DNA from: Agrocybe praecox
Taxonomy: Eukaryota > Basidiomycota > Agaricomycetes > Agaricales > Agrocybaceae
Direction of reading: 5' to 3'
DNA: 64,000 bases
Assembly (NCBI GenBank): GCA_964017145.1
Contig: OZ024846.1
Location: 2,480,001-2,544,000 of the forward strand
Part shown: piece by piece, positions 1 to 12,092 of the stretch
Layout of the letters: each line of letters opens with the position of its first letter
Position numbering within the stretch: position 1 is the stretch's first letter
Made by a program: the position numbers and the translations under genes
The notes under the pieces: generated by a model
Databases searched by the model: none
Told to the model about the DNA's origin: nothing
What the model saw: the letters and a program-made list of their open reading frames with translations, nothing else

Positions 1-359
1 GCACGTATCCCAACCCGAGGAAGAAGGGAGGAGGAGAGAGATACACTTTGTGGTGCCTAAGGATTTATACAAACCCAGGTGTATGAGACGAAGAGATAAG
101 GGCGAGAAAAAGAGGCTAAGGAAAATTGCGGTTGAGCAAGGTGGGAGCCCTTGACAAATATGTACATACATGCAAGCGATATCTAATCTTTGTACGAAAC
201 TCGTATGAGCCAATTTTTTCTCCAAAAAGGCAGGATTTAAAAAAGTTGCATAAAGTGCAGTAGGTACATGATATAACGTGTGTAAAATGATAAAAAGAAT
301 AAGCGTAAAATTACATTTCTCATGAAGATAATCGTTAAAGGAAGACATTTCGTCCTGGC
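1..359. other. Intergenic, no gene seen
   Basis: A purine-rich stretch (about 20-120) is followed by AT-rich sequence. It lies beyond the 3' end of the MFS gene, so part is probably its 3' UTR or terminator. I see no coding or RNA signal. Confidence 0.5.
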
Positions 360-2657
360 TCATGACTTGTTGTCGTTCCGTGTTTGTGCCAATCTAGCGG
401 CGGCGGCCAATTCCTCCCTGAGACGCTGTCTTTTGATGCGATGCCGGGGTCCAATTGACATTGATATGAAAGCCATAGGCAAAGATGTTAAGCAGAATCC
501 AGCGATGAGAACGTATGTCCACCCTGTCCCGATAGCCCTGACGATGATATCTATGACCGAAACCAAGATAGCGCTGAATATACACCTCAGAAAATTACTC
601 TGTGAAAGGTAACGAGTCATAAGTCTGAGTGTATGGAGTCAAGACAAAAAATTAACATACACATGCCGTCACGGAAGAACTCTGGCCTGGTAATAAATCA
701 ATCATGAGTGTCGTGGCAGAATTCATGACAATAATTGAGATTGTGCCGACTGGTTGGGAAAAAATTAGTGCATAAATATCACGCTTGAACTTCTCGAAAA
801 AAAAAAAAAGCCTTACTAAAGAATTGAAGAATCAAAGCTACAGCAATGTTGACTTTTTTCAACAAACACCATCCGTACCCAGCACATAAAGCCGCAGAAA
901 CAACGATCAGATATGGAGTCGATTGAAGTCGTGTCTGTGAAGCAGAGAAAAGACACGCCATGTCATAACCCGTCGTCAGCGCACAGCAAAGTAGCAACGA
1001 ACGTTGGAACGCCGGGGCAAAATGACACATAAAGATGCACACCTTTTCCAACGGAAAATTTTCCTCGCGTGTTATATCAATAGTCCCCACCGAGCCCGAA
1101 TGCAAAGCCTCAACTTTCTTCTTCGACCTTCTGTATTCAAAATCCAAGATGCGGCCAGAGAGCGCACTTCCCGCCACGGTGCCACCACCTATTGATAGAA
1201 AACAGAGTCCCAGTGTCGTTTCTGTGAGAAATGGATATGTCGGCAGCATGAGTGAGGATATCGTGACTACGACGGCATAAAAGATCGCAAATAAGACGGA
1301 TCCCATGTAAAGCAATGGAAGGACATCAGGTATGAGGAAAATGCCAAATGGATTTCGTGGGATGTTAATCGTGGATACTGCGGTTCGAGGTTTCGGTGGC
1401 GTTCGTCGACCTATTATGGGTAACACAGGCCTATAAATGATGAATATGTTGTCTCTTCCACTCTGCACGATATGGCGTAAAGTCTCCGGCTGGAAGCTAG
1501 GAACACGGTTCAATATGGGTACGTGCTCTGAGGTCTCAATATCGGAAGGCTAACTCACAGGACGACAAACAGGAAACAAACAGATGCTGCGATGCACAGG
1601 AACCAGAATATCGCACTGGTAGAGATCACATAACAATAAGAAGACCAGAAACAATTGGAATGAAAAGGCAAAAGGCAATCATACCGCCATCCAAAATGAT
1701 CTGCCAATACACCTCCAATGACCGGACCCAAAGCTGGGCCTGCCTATCTATCGTAACAACAATGAGAAAAAATAAAATGAACCACCATAAGAGCGCATAC
1801 TCGCCGTAGGACCAAGTGTGAAAATACCAAAAAAGCCGCCTCTCTCCGCTCGAGTAGAAATGTCACCAATTACTCCAGCCCCTGGTCAACCGGGGAAAAT
1901 GGAAGAAAACGCGTCACAAGTCAGCGATGCTCGGACGTCGGATGCATTATCGCCAGTGTAATAAACACACACCTATAGCAATCGTCGCTGCCGACCCACA
2001 TGCTTGTATACAGCGCAATCCAAGCAAAAGACCATAGTTCGAAGTAGGCACGAGCGCAAGCCCGACACACGATACAGCCAGGATGAAGAGGCACATCGCG
2101 TACACTGGCCTTCTGCCAATGTGGTCCGACATTGGTCCCCACACCATAGGAGCTGGATTGAACGATGTCAGCCGTAAAGTCCGAGTCTTGACAGACGTAT
2201 CGCCACCCTGGGCAGCTCACCGACGCCTTGTAAAACAACGTAGGTGGTGACCTGCATGGGTTTTCATTCAGTAATTTGATAACGAAAATCAGGGTCCAGG
2301 GTTGAATTGGAATTGAATTGTAGCATAAACTCGACATACCGTCAAGTTGATAAGTTCTGTAGACTTATGGAATGCCTTCGTTAGCAGAGGGATTGCCGGA
2401 TAATAGATCGTCGCTGTAAGAGGACTGAACATAGCAAGTTAATGACGACCACGACGCGATATATCGTATTTCACTCACCTGAAGAGCCCGACGCAAGCCG
2501 TCAACATTACAATGAACCACTTCTCTCCTTTCGATAACAGAGTCGAAAGATCCGCATTGGGCTTTGGAGGCTCGGGAGGGGTCTCAATGACTTCCTGAGT
2601 GACCCTTTGCTTCTCCTCGATCTTCTCGTCGCCGGAGCTGTTATGAGAGTCACTCAT
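360..2657 (-). CDS. MFS transporter, DHA1 drug:H+ antiporter type (QDR/AQR1-like)
   Basis: This is probably a plasma-membrane proton-coupled exporter of drugs or organic compounds. The protein starts at MSDSHNSSGDEK with a charged cytosolic tail and enters helix 1 at about residue 50 (WFIVMLTACVGLF). An exon at 1950-2150 carries MFS motif A between helices 2 and 3 (GPMSDHIGRRPVY), then helix 4 (LLLGLRCIQACGSAATIAIG) and GDISTRAERG, the arrangement seen in yeast Qdr/Aqr1/Dtr1. Later exons at 780-1400 hold helices around NPFGIFLIPDVLPLLYMG and ISSLMLPTYPF, with a charged cytosolic segment. The last exon ends in a basic tail at 360. At least six introns are needed. The substrate cannot be told from sequence. 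Family is well supported; exact splicing is not. Confidence 0.8.
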
Positions 2658-2939
2658 GGTGGACAGATTAGAGGTCGTCCTTCTTCTACTTTTCCTGCCA
2701 TTTGAAGGATTTTGGTGAGAGAAATTAGACGTGCCATGGACAAAAATGGGACGTGACAGTTGCGAGAGCAAGGTAAGGACATCGTGGTCCGAGGTTAACT
2801 TTAGAAATCTGCCGTTCCTAGTTGCGGCCTCATTACCGAATATGTACCGGTTGGATTCACACCCGATGGAAGATAAGATTATGATTAGATTGCTTTAGGA
2901 ATACAAGTAGGCGACAAAGGAATCTGGTTATCCCGATTA

Positions 2940-4441
2940 TTAGGACCATTCGTCTGCGCAAATATGAGTATGAAGGAACACAAGTTGAAAATTTCCCTTA
3001 CTAAGACAAATTGTGCATCGGAAGGTGTCATTGGCGCTGTGCTCTGGGGAAGCTTCTTTCCTAACAAAAGACTAGAGACGCCGTAATAAACGCCATATTA
3101 ATGTCAAAACGTAAGAACGGAACCAACGAAGTTAGAAAGGAGATGAAGAATACTGGCAAATGGAAGTAATATACGAGGACGTTAACAGGGAGGCATAGAA
3201 TAACCGACACATCACTTACGTCGGCACAATATAAGTGACGTGGCAATCCAGATAGGACTAGTGGGCGCAACACAAAACTAAAGATTGTATCAGGTTGACG
3301 AAATTTGTGAAAAATATCGGAGCGGAAGACTCACCAAGATTAATCCAGCAGTTGATATAAAACTGGCCCACCGTGAACGTCAAAACCACAGATCAAACGA
3401 ACATCGTGATACATGACACACCAGGTGAAGATGTTTGTTTCTGCATAATTGGTTAAACAAAGACGCGAAGGTAATCCAGCCAGAGAAGAGCTTACGGAGA
3501 GAGATCATAAAAATCCTATCGATATACCTAGGCATCCTAATGACGATGAGATTTTTCGTATCATGCAATCCGACAAAAAACAAACATAGGAAGTATCTCC
3601 TTGGTTGCCCTTCTTCTCCACATGCATACTGCAAGCCCAGCGCCAACCAAGAAGTCGGAGAATATTGAAAGGATGCCAGTGGTGACGAGAGCCCACTTCC
3701 AATTGTTTATTTTTCTGTGAAATTGAGATTGTCTGATAATGCCTCCCAGATAACATATAATTTTTGTCAGAGAAAAAGTAGTAGAAATAATAGGGAGGAG
3801 CCTTTTGTTAGACAATCTGTAAAGGCGGAACGCAAAGTACGACTAAACAAAGATTAGAACGGTTCTGCAAAACTTCAACTGCCAACTCACCTGTACAAGC
3901 CCTGTTGTGGCAACAGACACCACCCCGCTTACGGAAAGTATGGAATCTATTATTGAAAGGGAAGCTTCTGACTGTCCGTAGTGTGAAATGAACGCCTCAA
4001 AAACAAATCAGACCAAATAATCGATTCGCGCCGGAATCGAAACTAATTACCTTATAACTCATCACCACCGTCAAAGAAGAATAAGTGCATTGTAGCGTCC
4101 TGGGATGAAGGCGATCGGTCAGGAGTCATCATCGCACTTCATGACTCATTTCACCATGTCAAGCTAACCTGGGTGGAATTCATTTAAATTATTTGCAACA
4201 ATTTTGGAAAGATCGTGAAGATACGTACGAAGTATCTTAACTGCCATGGATCGCCTTTGTATAATCTAGAAGGTGTGCAAACGGTCAGAGAAATTTAAAA
4301 AATATTGATAAAATCTAAGGAATGATCATGTCGGACATACTGAATATAACGGAATACCTGTGCACCGCTTACACCGAAGAGAAATAGACTGATAAGTGTT
4401 CCCAGAAGAATGCCGGACAACTGAGAAGCTTGATCCACCAT
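2940..4441 (-). CDS. DUF6534 multi-pass membrane protein
   Basis: DUF6534 proteins form a large Agaricomycete family of about seven-helix membrane proteins of unknown function. A plausible start at 4441 gives MVDQASQLSG followed by a first helix (ILLGTLISLFLFGVSGAQVF) and RYIQYVRHD, the usual family opening. The next exons give TLQCTYSSLTVVMSYK and SIIDSILSVSGVVSVATTGLVQ. An exon at 3565-3810 starts RLSNKRLLPIISTTFSLTKI and ends ILSIFSDFLVGAGLAVCMWRRR, matching the family 'RVWRLS...LIAASLCYYL' region. The C-terminal exons (3400-2940) are harder to join and the stop at 2940 is a guess. Very small exons are normal for this family. It lies tail-to-head with the MFS gene; no functional link is evident. 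Confidence 0.55.
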
Positions 4442-5329
4442 CCAGGCAAAACAGAAACAGAGGGCGAAGCTGTGGGAAGAGAAACTTCCATCGCTCCTGC
4501 ATTAAATACGACATCCATTGCACCCAAATACCGCACAGGTTTGCTCGCACATATTCGTGACGAGTCCATATTGGTCACCGATGCTGTGGTTTTACGCAGG
4601 AAAAGCGAGCCTAGCGGCAACGTGGCTGTCAAGTTGGCTTCGAGGACGCCACGGGGGTCGCCGGTGACTTTCGAATGTCCCAAAAAGACCCCAGTTCAAT
4701 GGTAATTAAACACCAGAAGTCATCGCCTCGCGACGCCCAGAGCATCGTGCTTTACTGTAGTCTTGGATAGACATCATGGCACGTAATGAGCCAATTGAAA
4801 AAAGAAAAAACAAGGGGACAACGCACTACCGATGATATATGGAGACTAACCAGAGCAATGTATAATCTGAATGGAACATTTCGGATGGGAACATCAAGCC
4901 AATTCTGGGACGCATAAAAAAGTGGCGTTGTTGAAAGTCGAAACTGAATCTGCACGAAATTCTCCTTCTCCTTCAAATACGAATAGCAGCGTCGCCTATG
5001 CGGGGTACACCTAGTGTGAGGAAAGTCGCTCCTCTAATTCAGAGGTTCGAAACACTACCCCCCAGCTCGCTCGTTAAACTTGTTATCCACTGTTAAAATA
5101 AAAAAGAGAAATTAGCAAGAGTATGTATGAAAAACCAAATATACGTACAAAATTCACAAATATCACGAATCCGGCATTTCTTCTAGGTTGCACGGATATG
5201 CACGGATATCTCTGAGCAGAGGCTGACGTATTCTTTCGAATAGAAAGCGCGATGAAAGTGTAGGCCAGGTTCGGGGCATGGTGGGATGAAGGAAGAAACC
5301 AAGGACCGATGAGAAAGTCGGACATTCGG
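4442..5329. other. Intergenic with weak short ORFs
   Basis: Upstream of the DUF6534 gene. Minus-strand ORFs of 74 and 80 codons (4752-4976, 5083-5325) have no recognisable domain. A donor/acceptor pair follows the second, so a small unknown gene beginning at 5325 is possible, but I cannot support it. A solo LTR begins at 5330. Confidence 0.3.
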
Positions 5330-5495
5330 TGTGGCAGTGCAATCTGACTGATTGCCTAATCCGTTGTGTAGATTAGATTAGATTCACTTGTATGACAGCA
5401 CGACGCGTACATAGACCATTACTGCCATCGTGCGAGCCTGCTCGATGCGCTTCCGAGCCCAGCTATCCCAGTCAGCTGTACTCTGGACCGCTTCA
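5330..5495 (+). mobile_element. Solo LTR of the short LTR element, with 4-bp target duplication
   Basis: This 166-bp segment starts TGTGGCAGTGCAA and ends TTCA (TG...CA). It aligns along its length with the reverse complement of the 171-bp LTRs at 27653 and 29077. Shared landmarks are a GATTAGATTAGAT tract, ACGACGCGTACATAG, CATCGTGCGAG, TGCTCGA.GCGCTTCCGAGCCC and a terminal CTCTGGAC. The flanking bases are TCGG at 5326-5329 and TCGG at 5496-5499, a 4-bp target-site duplication like that of the full element. It is a recombined solo LTR with point changes and small indels, hence older than the full copy. Confidence 0.8.
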
Positions 5496-5985
5496 TCGGC
5501 ATTCGAAGTATCGAACGGTGAATATCTTAAACGCTGACAATACACCAGGATATCACAGCCCACAAGCGCACTAGCGCCTGTGGTGAGCCTGCTCGGTTGC
5601 ATTGGACGGTACTAACAGAGCCTTGTTATCAGTGTTATGGGATCCAACCATTTAGAGCTTTTATATTCAAATTCTTATACTGTTGGATCATCGAACTATG
5701 TTTCAACATTACTGCCCTTAAGTCCGTCTTTTTGTCACTGAGTCGCTCCATATTAATGGTATTGATGTATGCAACCAGAATTATCATGAGCTAACACTAC
5801 TCCGAGCTGGTAAATGTGGAAGCTCAAGGTATGGATGATTGATTTTGATCCATAGTCTCACTAACACCGTGCGCTTCGAAAGATAATAGCCACCGCATGC
5901 CTACCTCAATGATCGGATAGAGCATCGGAATGTGAAAGCAAGCCCCCTTTCAAGGCCCGAAGTAAATCAACATAGCATAGAGCAG
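5496..5985. other. Intergenic, GH17 upstream region
   Basis: Non-coding as far as I can see. It has a short imperfect inverted repeat near 5559-5583 (CCACAAGCGC / GCGCCTGTGG) and is otherwise AT-rich. It probably holds upstream control of the GH17 gene at 6035. Confidence 0.4.
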
Positions 5986-5992
5986 TATAAAT
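5986..5992 (+). promoter_or_regulatory. TATA-box-like element
   Basis: TATAAAT lies 43 bp before the GH17 ATG and is followed by a short pyrimidine-rich leader, a spacing that fits a core promoter with a very short 5' UTR. Inferred from position only. Confidence 0.45.
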
Positions 5993-6034
5993 CCAGATAG
6001 CACGCACAGTCTATCTCGCCTTTTCACTGTAATC

Positions 6035-7324
6035 ATGACCGTTTTAAGTTTTCCTGTTTTCCTGTTCTGTCTACTTTCTGCTTCTGTTCTCGCCTCGAAT
6101 CATTTCTTTGGAATCACGACCTCAAACAGCGTGGGTGGTGCAAATCCATACAAATGTCGGACTCAAGCTCAGGTAGGTAAACTCCAAGTCATCTGACATC
6201 GACTCATGGACATCACTTTAGTGGAACAAAGTAGCCTCTGACGCGAAATCTCAAGGATTCCATGCAATTCGCATTGACGGATTCGACTGCAATGCTCTTG
6301 AGATGGCATCATCTGCCGCAGCGTCACAAGGCCTTCAAGTTCTTGCTGGCATATACGTTTCTGTAGCTTTCTCTTCTCACAGTTTTTAGAAAATTGTACC
6401 ATTGATATCCTACAGGGTACCTTTGCAGGAAGCTCAGCTCAGATTGAGTGAGTTACTTTCGGTTGTAATACTGGCGATGTATATATTAAATTCTACTAGT
6501 AATGACGTGGAAATATTCCGCTTAGTTTACAAGAGATACGGAGGAGCTAGATATGTTGGCTTGGCCATTGGAAATGAAGTAAGTTTGCTTAGAGAATCCA
6601 TCGCCTTGGCGCACAATGCTAAACCATCTTATTTCTCCCTCGTAATATAGTCAATTGATTCTCCTAGCAACATCGCAGTAAAGATCAATGCTGTGAAAGG
6701 TACAATAATACATTTATACTCTATTGAATACTCCTTACTTCACTGAGCGACACCTTTTTGCAGCTCATCTGAAATCCGTGGGCGTCAACACCCCCGTTTC
6801 AACTGTTCATACTTGGGTCAAAATTCGCGATAACCACTGCTTGTGCTCAGCAGATTTTGTAGGTGCCAATGCACAGTAGGCAATTACAAATCACTAGTCA
6901 AGAATGAAAGCTCTTAAACATTCCTTTGGCAATAGTGCGTTCTACGATGGGAGCGTTACATCCTCCCAAGCGGGTGCTTTCTTATTCAAGACCGTTGTAC
7001 CGGCCTTGAAGGCCGCGTGTCCCGGGAAGAAGATATATATTACGGCGTGAGTTGCCTTTGTATCGCACAAGATGGTGATTGTTACACCTTTTGTCCACCA
7101 GATCCGGATGGCCATCTAACAGTGCCAACAACGGTCGGGGCATTGCGTCAAAGGCTGACGAGCAAAACGCATTGTCCAGCCTAAATTGTGCATCCCAAGA
7201 AGATCCTTCCGTGTCAATTTTCGCATTCGAGTATGACAACCAGCCGTGGAAACTAGGTGCCAATGAAGGTAGCTTTGGCATATTTGTTAAGGTACCACTG
7301 CAAGATGTTTTTAGATCCTGTTGA
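6035..7324 (+). CDS. Secreted GH17-family protein (glucan endo-1,3-beta-glucosidase-like)
   Basis: GH17 enzymes act on beta-1,3-glucan and remodel fungal cell walls. The start MTVLSFPVFLFCLLSASVLA is a clean signal peptide, followed by HFFGITTSNSVGGANPYKCR. Six or so introns separate exons that read VASDAKSQGFHAIRIDGFDC, GTFAGSSAQI, YGGARYVGLAIGNE (the 'GNE' acid/base motif), VNTPVSTVHTW, FYDGSVTSSQAGAFLF, then SGWPSNSANNGRG and ending SIFAFEYDNQPWK...GSFGIF. The normal nucleophile motif is T-E-(S/T)-G-W-P. Here the splice ACGGC|A gives I-T-A-S-G-W-P, so the nucleophilic glutamate appears to be alanine. Length (about 290 residues) is normal. A TATA box lies at 5986. It may be a wall protein without hydrolase activity. 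Confidence 0.85.
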
Positions 7325-7828
7325 AGCATACGCAGCGGTTGCTTGTCATTATACACTATAGTCAGTTGTATACACCGTATCCGTAGTACCTATAGCGTGC
7401 GATACATTATATATCTAACTATAACGTGGCCCGTGAATAATTGAATCTTAAGGCCTGACTCATGTAATTAGGCGCCCAGATACCAGAGGAACGATCATGT
7501 GACCCGTTGTTACGCGACGGAGCGCGACGCGTACGACGCCAAGTGCTACTTCCCTTGCTTGTAGGACATAAGTATAGCCCATTGTTGTTTCTTAAAATCT
7601 GTGTATGCGCATAATCAAATAAAAATGCGGCCTTGAAAATAGAATAGAAAAACAATGACAATGTGATAGCGCATTGATTTGCAGATTGCATGGCACATCA
7701 AAACGCGTCGTTCTGGTAAACTGATTTGACCGTGAAAATATTATACAACGCGTACTCCTCTCTTTCATATAATCCTCCTTTCTCTATACCTGGACACGAC
7801 ACCATAGAATTACACCCTTCCTACCAAC
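7325..7828. other. Intergenic
   Basis: 3' region of the GH17 gene followed by the upstream region of the zinc-finger gene. Short ORFs on both strands (7419-7691 minus, 7726-7956 plus) have no family signal. A pyrimidine-rich stretch at 7750-7830 could be the promoter and leader of the next gene. Confidence 0.4.
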
Positions 7829-8465
7829 GTGCCTATCCCATACACTACTACTACCGTCATGGCCTCTACCTCTACACTGACTATGATCATCCCGGAAGCT
7901 ATGGAATTTACTCTCAACTACATGGCAAAGAATGGCGGAAAGGTCCCAAAAGTTAGCGCTTTTGACTCGGAGACGTATGACGCCTATGAGGAGCCTGAAG
8001 AAAGCAGGAGCGATGAAAGGTACGTTTCAATTTCTTCTTTATTTGATATCGTATAAATGGCTATATTTTTTCAGCAGTCAAGATCTAACCACGTCCAGTC
8101 TACCACAGAATAGTCTACCACAAAAGCGCGCCATGGCCAGTCGATCACAAAGACGTGCAAGACACTGGCCTTACAACAGCAGTACCAGGACCTCTACCTA
8201 CGAAGTGTTGGACAAAAATAAGACGTACACTGTGGTGGAGTATAACAAGAATGGAAAGCCCAGTCTTTTCTTGTGCAAGCTATGTAACAACCATACGACA
8301 AAGAGGATAGGCGATATGATTCGCCATTTCGAGACAGCAACACACAAACCAAAGAGCTATCGCTGCGAATGCATGTCAGAATTTACACGGATTGACGCTT
8401 TAAAACGCCATATTAATAGCCAGCGAAACAAGAAAGATCACAGAGTCGCAAACATAACGGCCTAG
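7829..8465 (+). CDS. Small zinc-finger protein with two C2H2-like fingers
   Basis: A probable DNA-binding protein of about 190-200 residues. An intron at 8020-8074 (gtacgt...tcag) joins an acidic N-terminal part (VSAFDSETYDAYEEPEES) to the finger region in frame. Finger 1 reads CKLCNNHTTKRIGDMIRHFETATH (C-x2-C-x13-H-x5-H). Finger 2 reads CECMSEFTRIDALKRH and is irregular, with C-x-C spacing and a late second histidine. A short duplication (SLPQNSLPQK) precedes a basic stretch (SRSQRRARHW). ATGs at 7829 and 7859 are both in frame; the second may be the true start. Targets are unknown. Confidence 0.6.
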
Positions 8466-9460
8466 TGATTGAATGTTCTTTTAACATTCACCTTGTACGA
8501 ACCTTCACTACCTGCAAACTTTTAGCGTCTCATCTATTTTAATTTCTATATTTCCTGTACATGTTTTACATATTTTATATTGCAACAGAGTGACGGCAGT
8601 ACTCAAAGAGTCGGAATTAGCTGTGTATAAGAAAAAATCGTATAATCGTACCACAGTGAAACAGTCCTCGGGCCTCAAAAATGAGCGTGAAGCGAAACGA
8701 ACCGTACTTGCACTGATCGTCATTTTACCTAGCTCAATTATCTTCGACAAGAACATTGACAATTCAAGCACAGAATTACTTAAATAAAGTTTAGGCAATA
8801 GACGCCGATGTTTTCGAGCTGCTTTAAGATATATGAAGTCAATGAAATATTTGTACCTTATCCACAGCGCTTTAAAACGCGCTTCCTGTGCCAGCGCTGA
8901 CTGGTCACACGGGTATTTCAGTTTTTGCAAGAGAATAGAGGCGGACCACCTCTTGGGTGCCTAACGCATCTATCATCCAAAGGCAATTCTTAAAGATAGA
9001 AGGTTATTGATTGAGTCTGGTTGAAGTCAGTCACGGTGGGGTGAACGGAGATTTAATATCAAGTACCCAGCAGTAAGTCGTTAACAGAGAACTTAGAGCG
9101 AAGGTTGAAATCGTTTGGCATGATGTTTTATACTTTCGCTTTTCAGTACGAGGAAGACTCGAGAAATGCATAATTTTGGGACCTTCATGGCAAGAGAAAT
9201 CCAGTGCGGAGGGCAGGACAATTGCGAAAAGGGGAGGACGAAAGGTTTACTTCCTTTTCTACACGTCCAAAATTACTGCCCATTGTCATCAATTGATTGG
9301 TCATTGTAAATCACAAAGGACAATTTTCTTAAAAAGGTACAGTCCACTCGTTTTATCCGAGCACGGAAACGATGGTTTTCAGTCGTTTACAATTTTGCCT
9401 GTTTCGTCTTAACCAAATCAAGCGGACAAAAGACTTCATTCATTTATTTCGGTTAGATTA
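8466..9460. other. Intergenic, about 1 kb
   Basis: AT-rich. A 140-codon minus ORF (8508-8930) has an unremarkable composition and no family motif, and I do not support it as a gene. The remainder is the 3' flank of the FMO gene. Confidence 0.35.
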
Positions 9461-12092
9461 TCAGGCAGGCAAGTTGTATCTATCCCCGAATACACCTTCT
9501 TCAAGTGCTTTGATTTCTAGATAAGCGAGCAGGTGTTAGGTCGTCTTTAATGCAGGAGCGGAGACACTTACGAAGAGCTAGATGCTTGGAGTAAAATCGG
9601 CAGAGACCCAAGTTCCCTGAAAATGATAACATGATATTCAATCTATGTCACTTGAAAGAGCCAGCAGGGTAGCTTACCCATGATATTATAAAGACCAGGG
9701 AACCCTATATCGCGATAACATCCGCTGAGTTCGCCCTCTTCTGTTAATCCCCACACTTGAATCGAGTTGTCTGCAACATAGTCTCCAAAGACCCTGCGAA
9801 GTGGCTGACGCGGATCACCCAATCTAATGAGACACGATGAGAAGGTCCATTACATGTGGATTGAATACAAACCAACAGCTTACCCAGTACAAAAGATGAC
9901 AACGTCTGCTGAGAGCTCGCTCCCGTCTTCAAATCTCAATCCTCCTTCATAAAACTCTTTGATTTGACTGTCGTTCTTTAGCTTGACCTTCCCGTCGATG
10001 AGATATTGACTTCCACCAACGTCTGCCGTAGAAGTATATTCGTTAAGAACCTCATAGCATAATAGCCGAAGAAAGGAACAGATTTGTTTACACACCCATG
10101 TAATACCCTCCAGCTTTGGTGAATACCATAGGCAGGAGACCGCATCCCTTATATCCGGTATTGGTCCTAAAGCCGACTTTATGAAGTCCATCCAATATAT
10201 CTCTGGAAAATGAAGAAAGTGAGTCAATCATGTACTACACATTGTCGTGCGTGTTTAGCTCGCGTCCCAATAACTTACTTATCAGCTTCCTCGATGAGTT
10301 TGACGAGCCTCGGACCAAGTCCTGCTGTGAATAAGTTCGGCATAGACGCATTGAGGAAATCCGCAACTGCAGTTGGTGGTGCAGATTCCGCGTACAAGGC
10401 TAGATCAAGCATGCGCATCAGGGTCGATTTTGTAGCATCATGTAAGTGACATCAATAATTTACCTCCAAGAATCATATTCAACCCCTTAGCCGTCGACAG
10501 AATATGCGTGGAACTTCTTTGGAACATGGTTACGTCTTACAAAAGGCGAGGCCGCGTTAACTAAGTTCGTATGATTGAAGCAGAAGATATCCTTACCGAT
10601 TCCATGCTCAACATAGTCAACACAAATATCATGAGCTATTGAATGCCGAGTATGAGAGAGTGGAAACTGAAGTGATAATGGAAGGAGCTTACACGAGGTA
10701 CACGCTCCGACAACCACCACTTTCTTTCCGACGTGATCTGTAGCTTTGTTGTGTTGGGTAGAGTGCAAAATCTCTCCTTTAAATGCATCCTTCAGGACGG
10801 TTAAGACGATGGCAAAGGTACAGTCAAGTTAAATATCGACGAACCTTTTCGGGGATGGGCGGAATATACGCTTCGCCACCTTTAAATCCGATAGCAATGA
10901 CAACGTGTCTGACGTTGAACACTCGCTCGCTGCCATCCTCCTTCTTAACTTTTACGATCCAAAACTTGGTTTCAGGATCTTGCTTTGCGCTCAGTACCGT
11001 TGACGAAGTCCATATGTTTAGCTCCATTGCTTCGGCATAGTGTTCAAGCCAGTTAGCTAGCTACCAAACACTTTACTCAGGCCATGGACATAAACAGCAG
11101 CTAGTATAGGAGCAACCAACCTTTTTGGCAGGGGTATAGACAGGCCAGGACGACGGGAATCTACAATATGGTCAATTCACCATCGAAGATGCGGATAGGT
11201 GAGGTACTTACGGGATGTATGGCAAGTGATCATACCCTGAATAAATAGGGTTTAATCCTTTGCGAGCAAAGTCGAAGCAAAAACACCTACAGACAGGGTC
11301 ATGAAGGCACAGAGCCTCATATCGCGTCCTCCAATTATCCCCAATCCTGTGATTTTTCTCAACGATCAAACTCTGCACGCCTAAAGCCTTCAATCTAGCA
11401 GCAGCATTCAAGCCACTATGACCTCCTCCAATAATCAAGACTGCAGGGTCTTTCCCATCGAACTTGATTTCTTCTTCTCTAGCTTTCTCCCATTTCCCAT
11501 GGTTTGATTGGCGGTTTCGGAGGTGTCCAGTCTGCTCTGGGAATCCTTTCAAGTCATCCAGGTTCGTGAAGACAGAAAAAGCCTTCCATGTGATGTTTTG
11601 GCTCGCGCCGTCGGTCATGGGAAGCAATCTGGCCGCTCCTGAACACAGGCCAACTTCCGTCTCGAACTTGAAGAGAAGTTGAATCCAAGCTAAATCGGGG
11701 AATGGACGTTGGAGTTGGGGCTTGACACGATCTTCATCAAGGCGTACGTTAGATATCTTAGCCTTGGAAAGTTGGCTGGAAAGGAAGTTCTTGATTTTTT
11801 GAGAACCTTGGAACGTCCGTATATCCCAGGTAAGAGCAAGAGTATCCCTCCAATAAGCAGGTAGGTCGTTTGGTGAAGTTGGCTCGAGCAAATTATCTCC
11901 CTTGAATATATTGGATTCAAATGAAGATGCGACCAAAGCGTTAAGGACTCCATCTACATCATTGGTTTCACAAGATTTCCCGAAAGAGGATAGCCATACT
12001 GAAGAAACTTCGGATGCGTCAAGGTCTTCCGGAATGTGAGGTTGTCCAAGCTTCGAGAGGGTCGGCAAGCAGCTCTCAGGTCCGAGTGACAT
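9461..12092 (-). CDS. Flavin-dependent monooxygenase (FMO-like) with N-terminal NTF2-like domain
   Basis: An NADPH- and FAD-dependent oxygenase of the fungal class that joins an NTF2-like region (roughly residues 20-160) to an FMO/YUCCA-like core. The long first exon ends with the FAD site VLIIGGGHSGLNAAARLK (about residue 220) and the R-I-G-D-N-W-R motif. Later exons give VVIAIGFKG, the NADPH site HVGKKVVVVGACTSAHDICV (spliced across 10680-10700), FVRRNHV and VIFCTG. The protein ends RIKALEEGVFGDRYNLPA before a TGA at 9461. About eight introns; total length close to 600 residues, normal for the class. It is co-oriented with the DUF1479 oxygenase 545 bp upstream. The substrate is unknown; members are used in small-molecule oxidation including Baeyer-Villiger-type reactions. 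Confidence 0.85.

Noticed and set aside
4980..5075. tRNA-like stretch with an internal GGTTCGAAAC
   Set aside because: No acceptor or D-arm pairing can be made on either strand; the T-loop-like match alone is chance.
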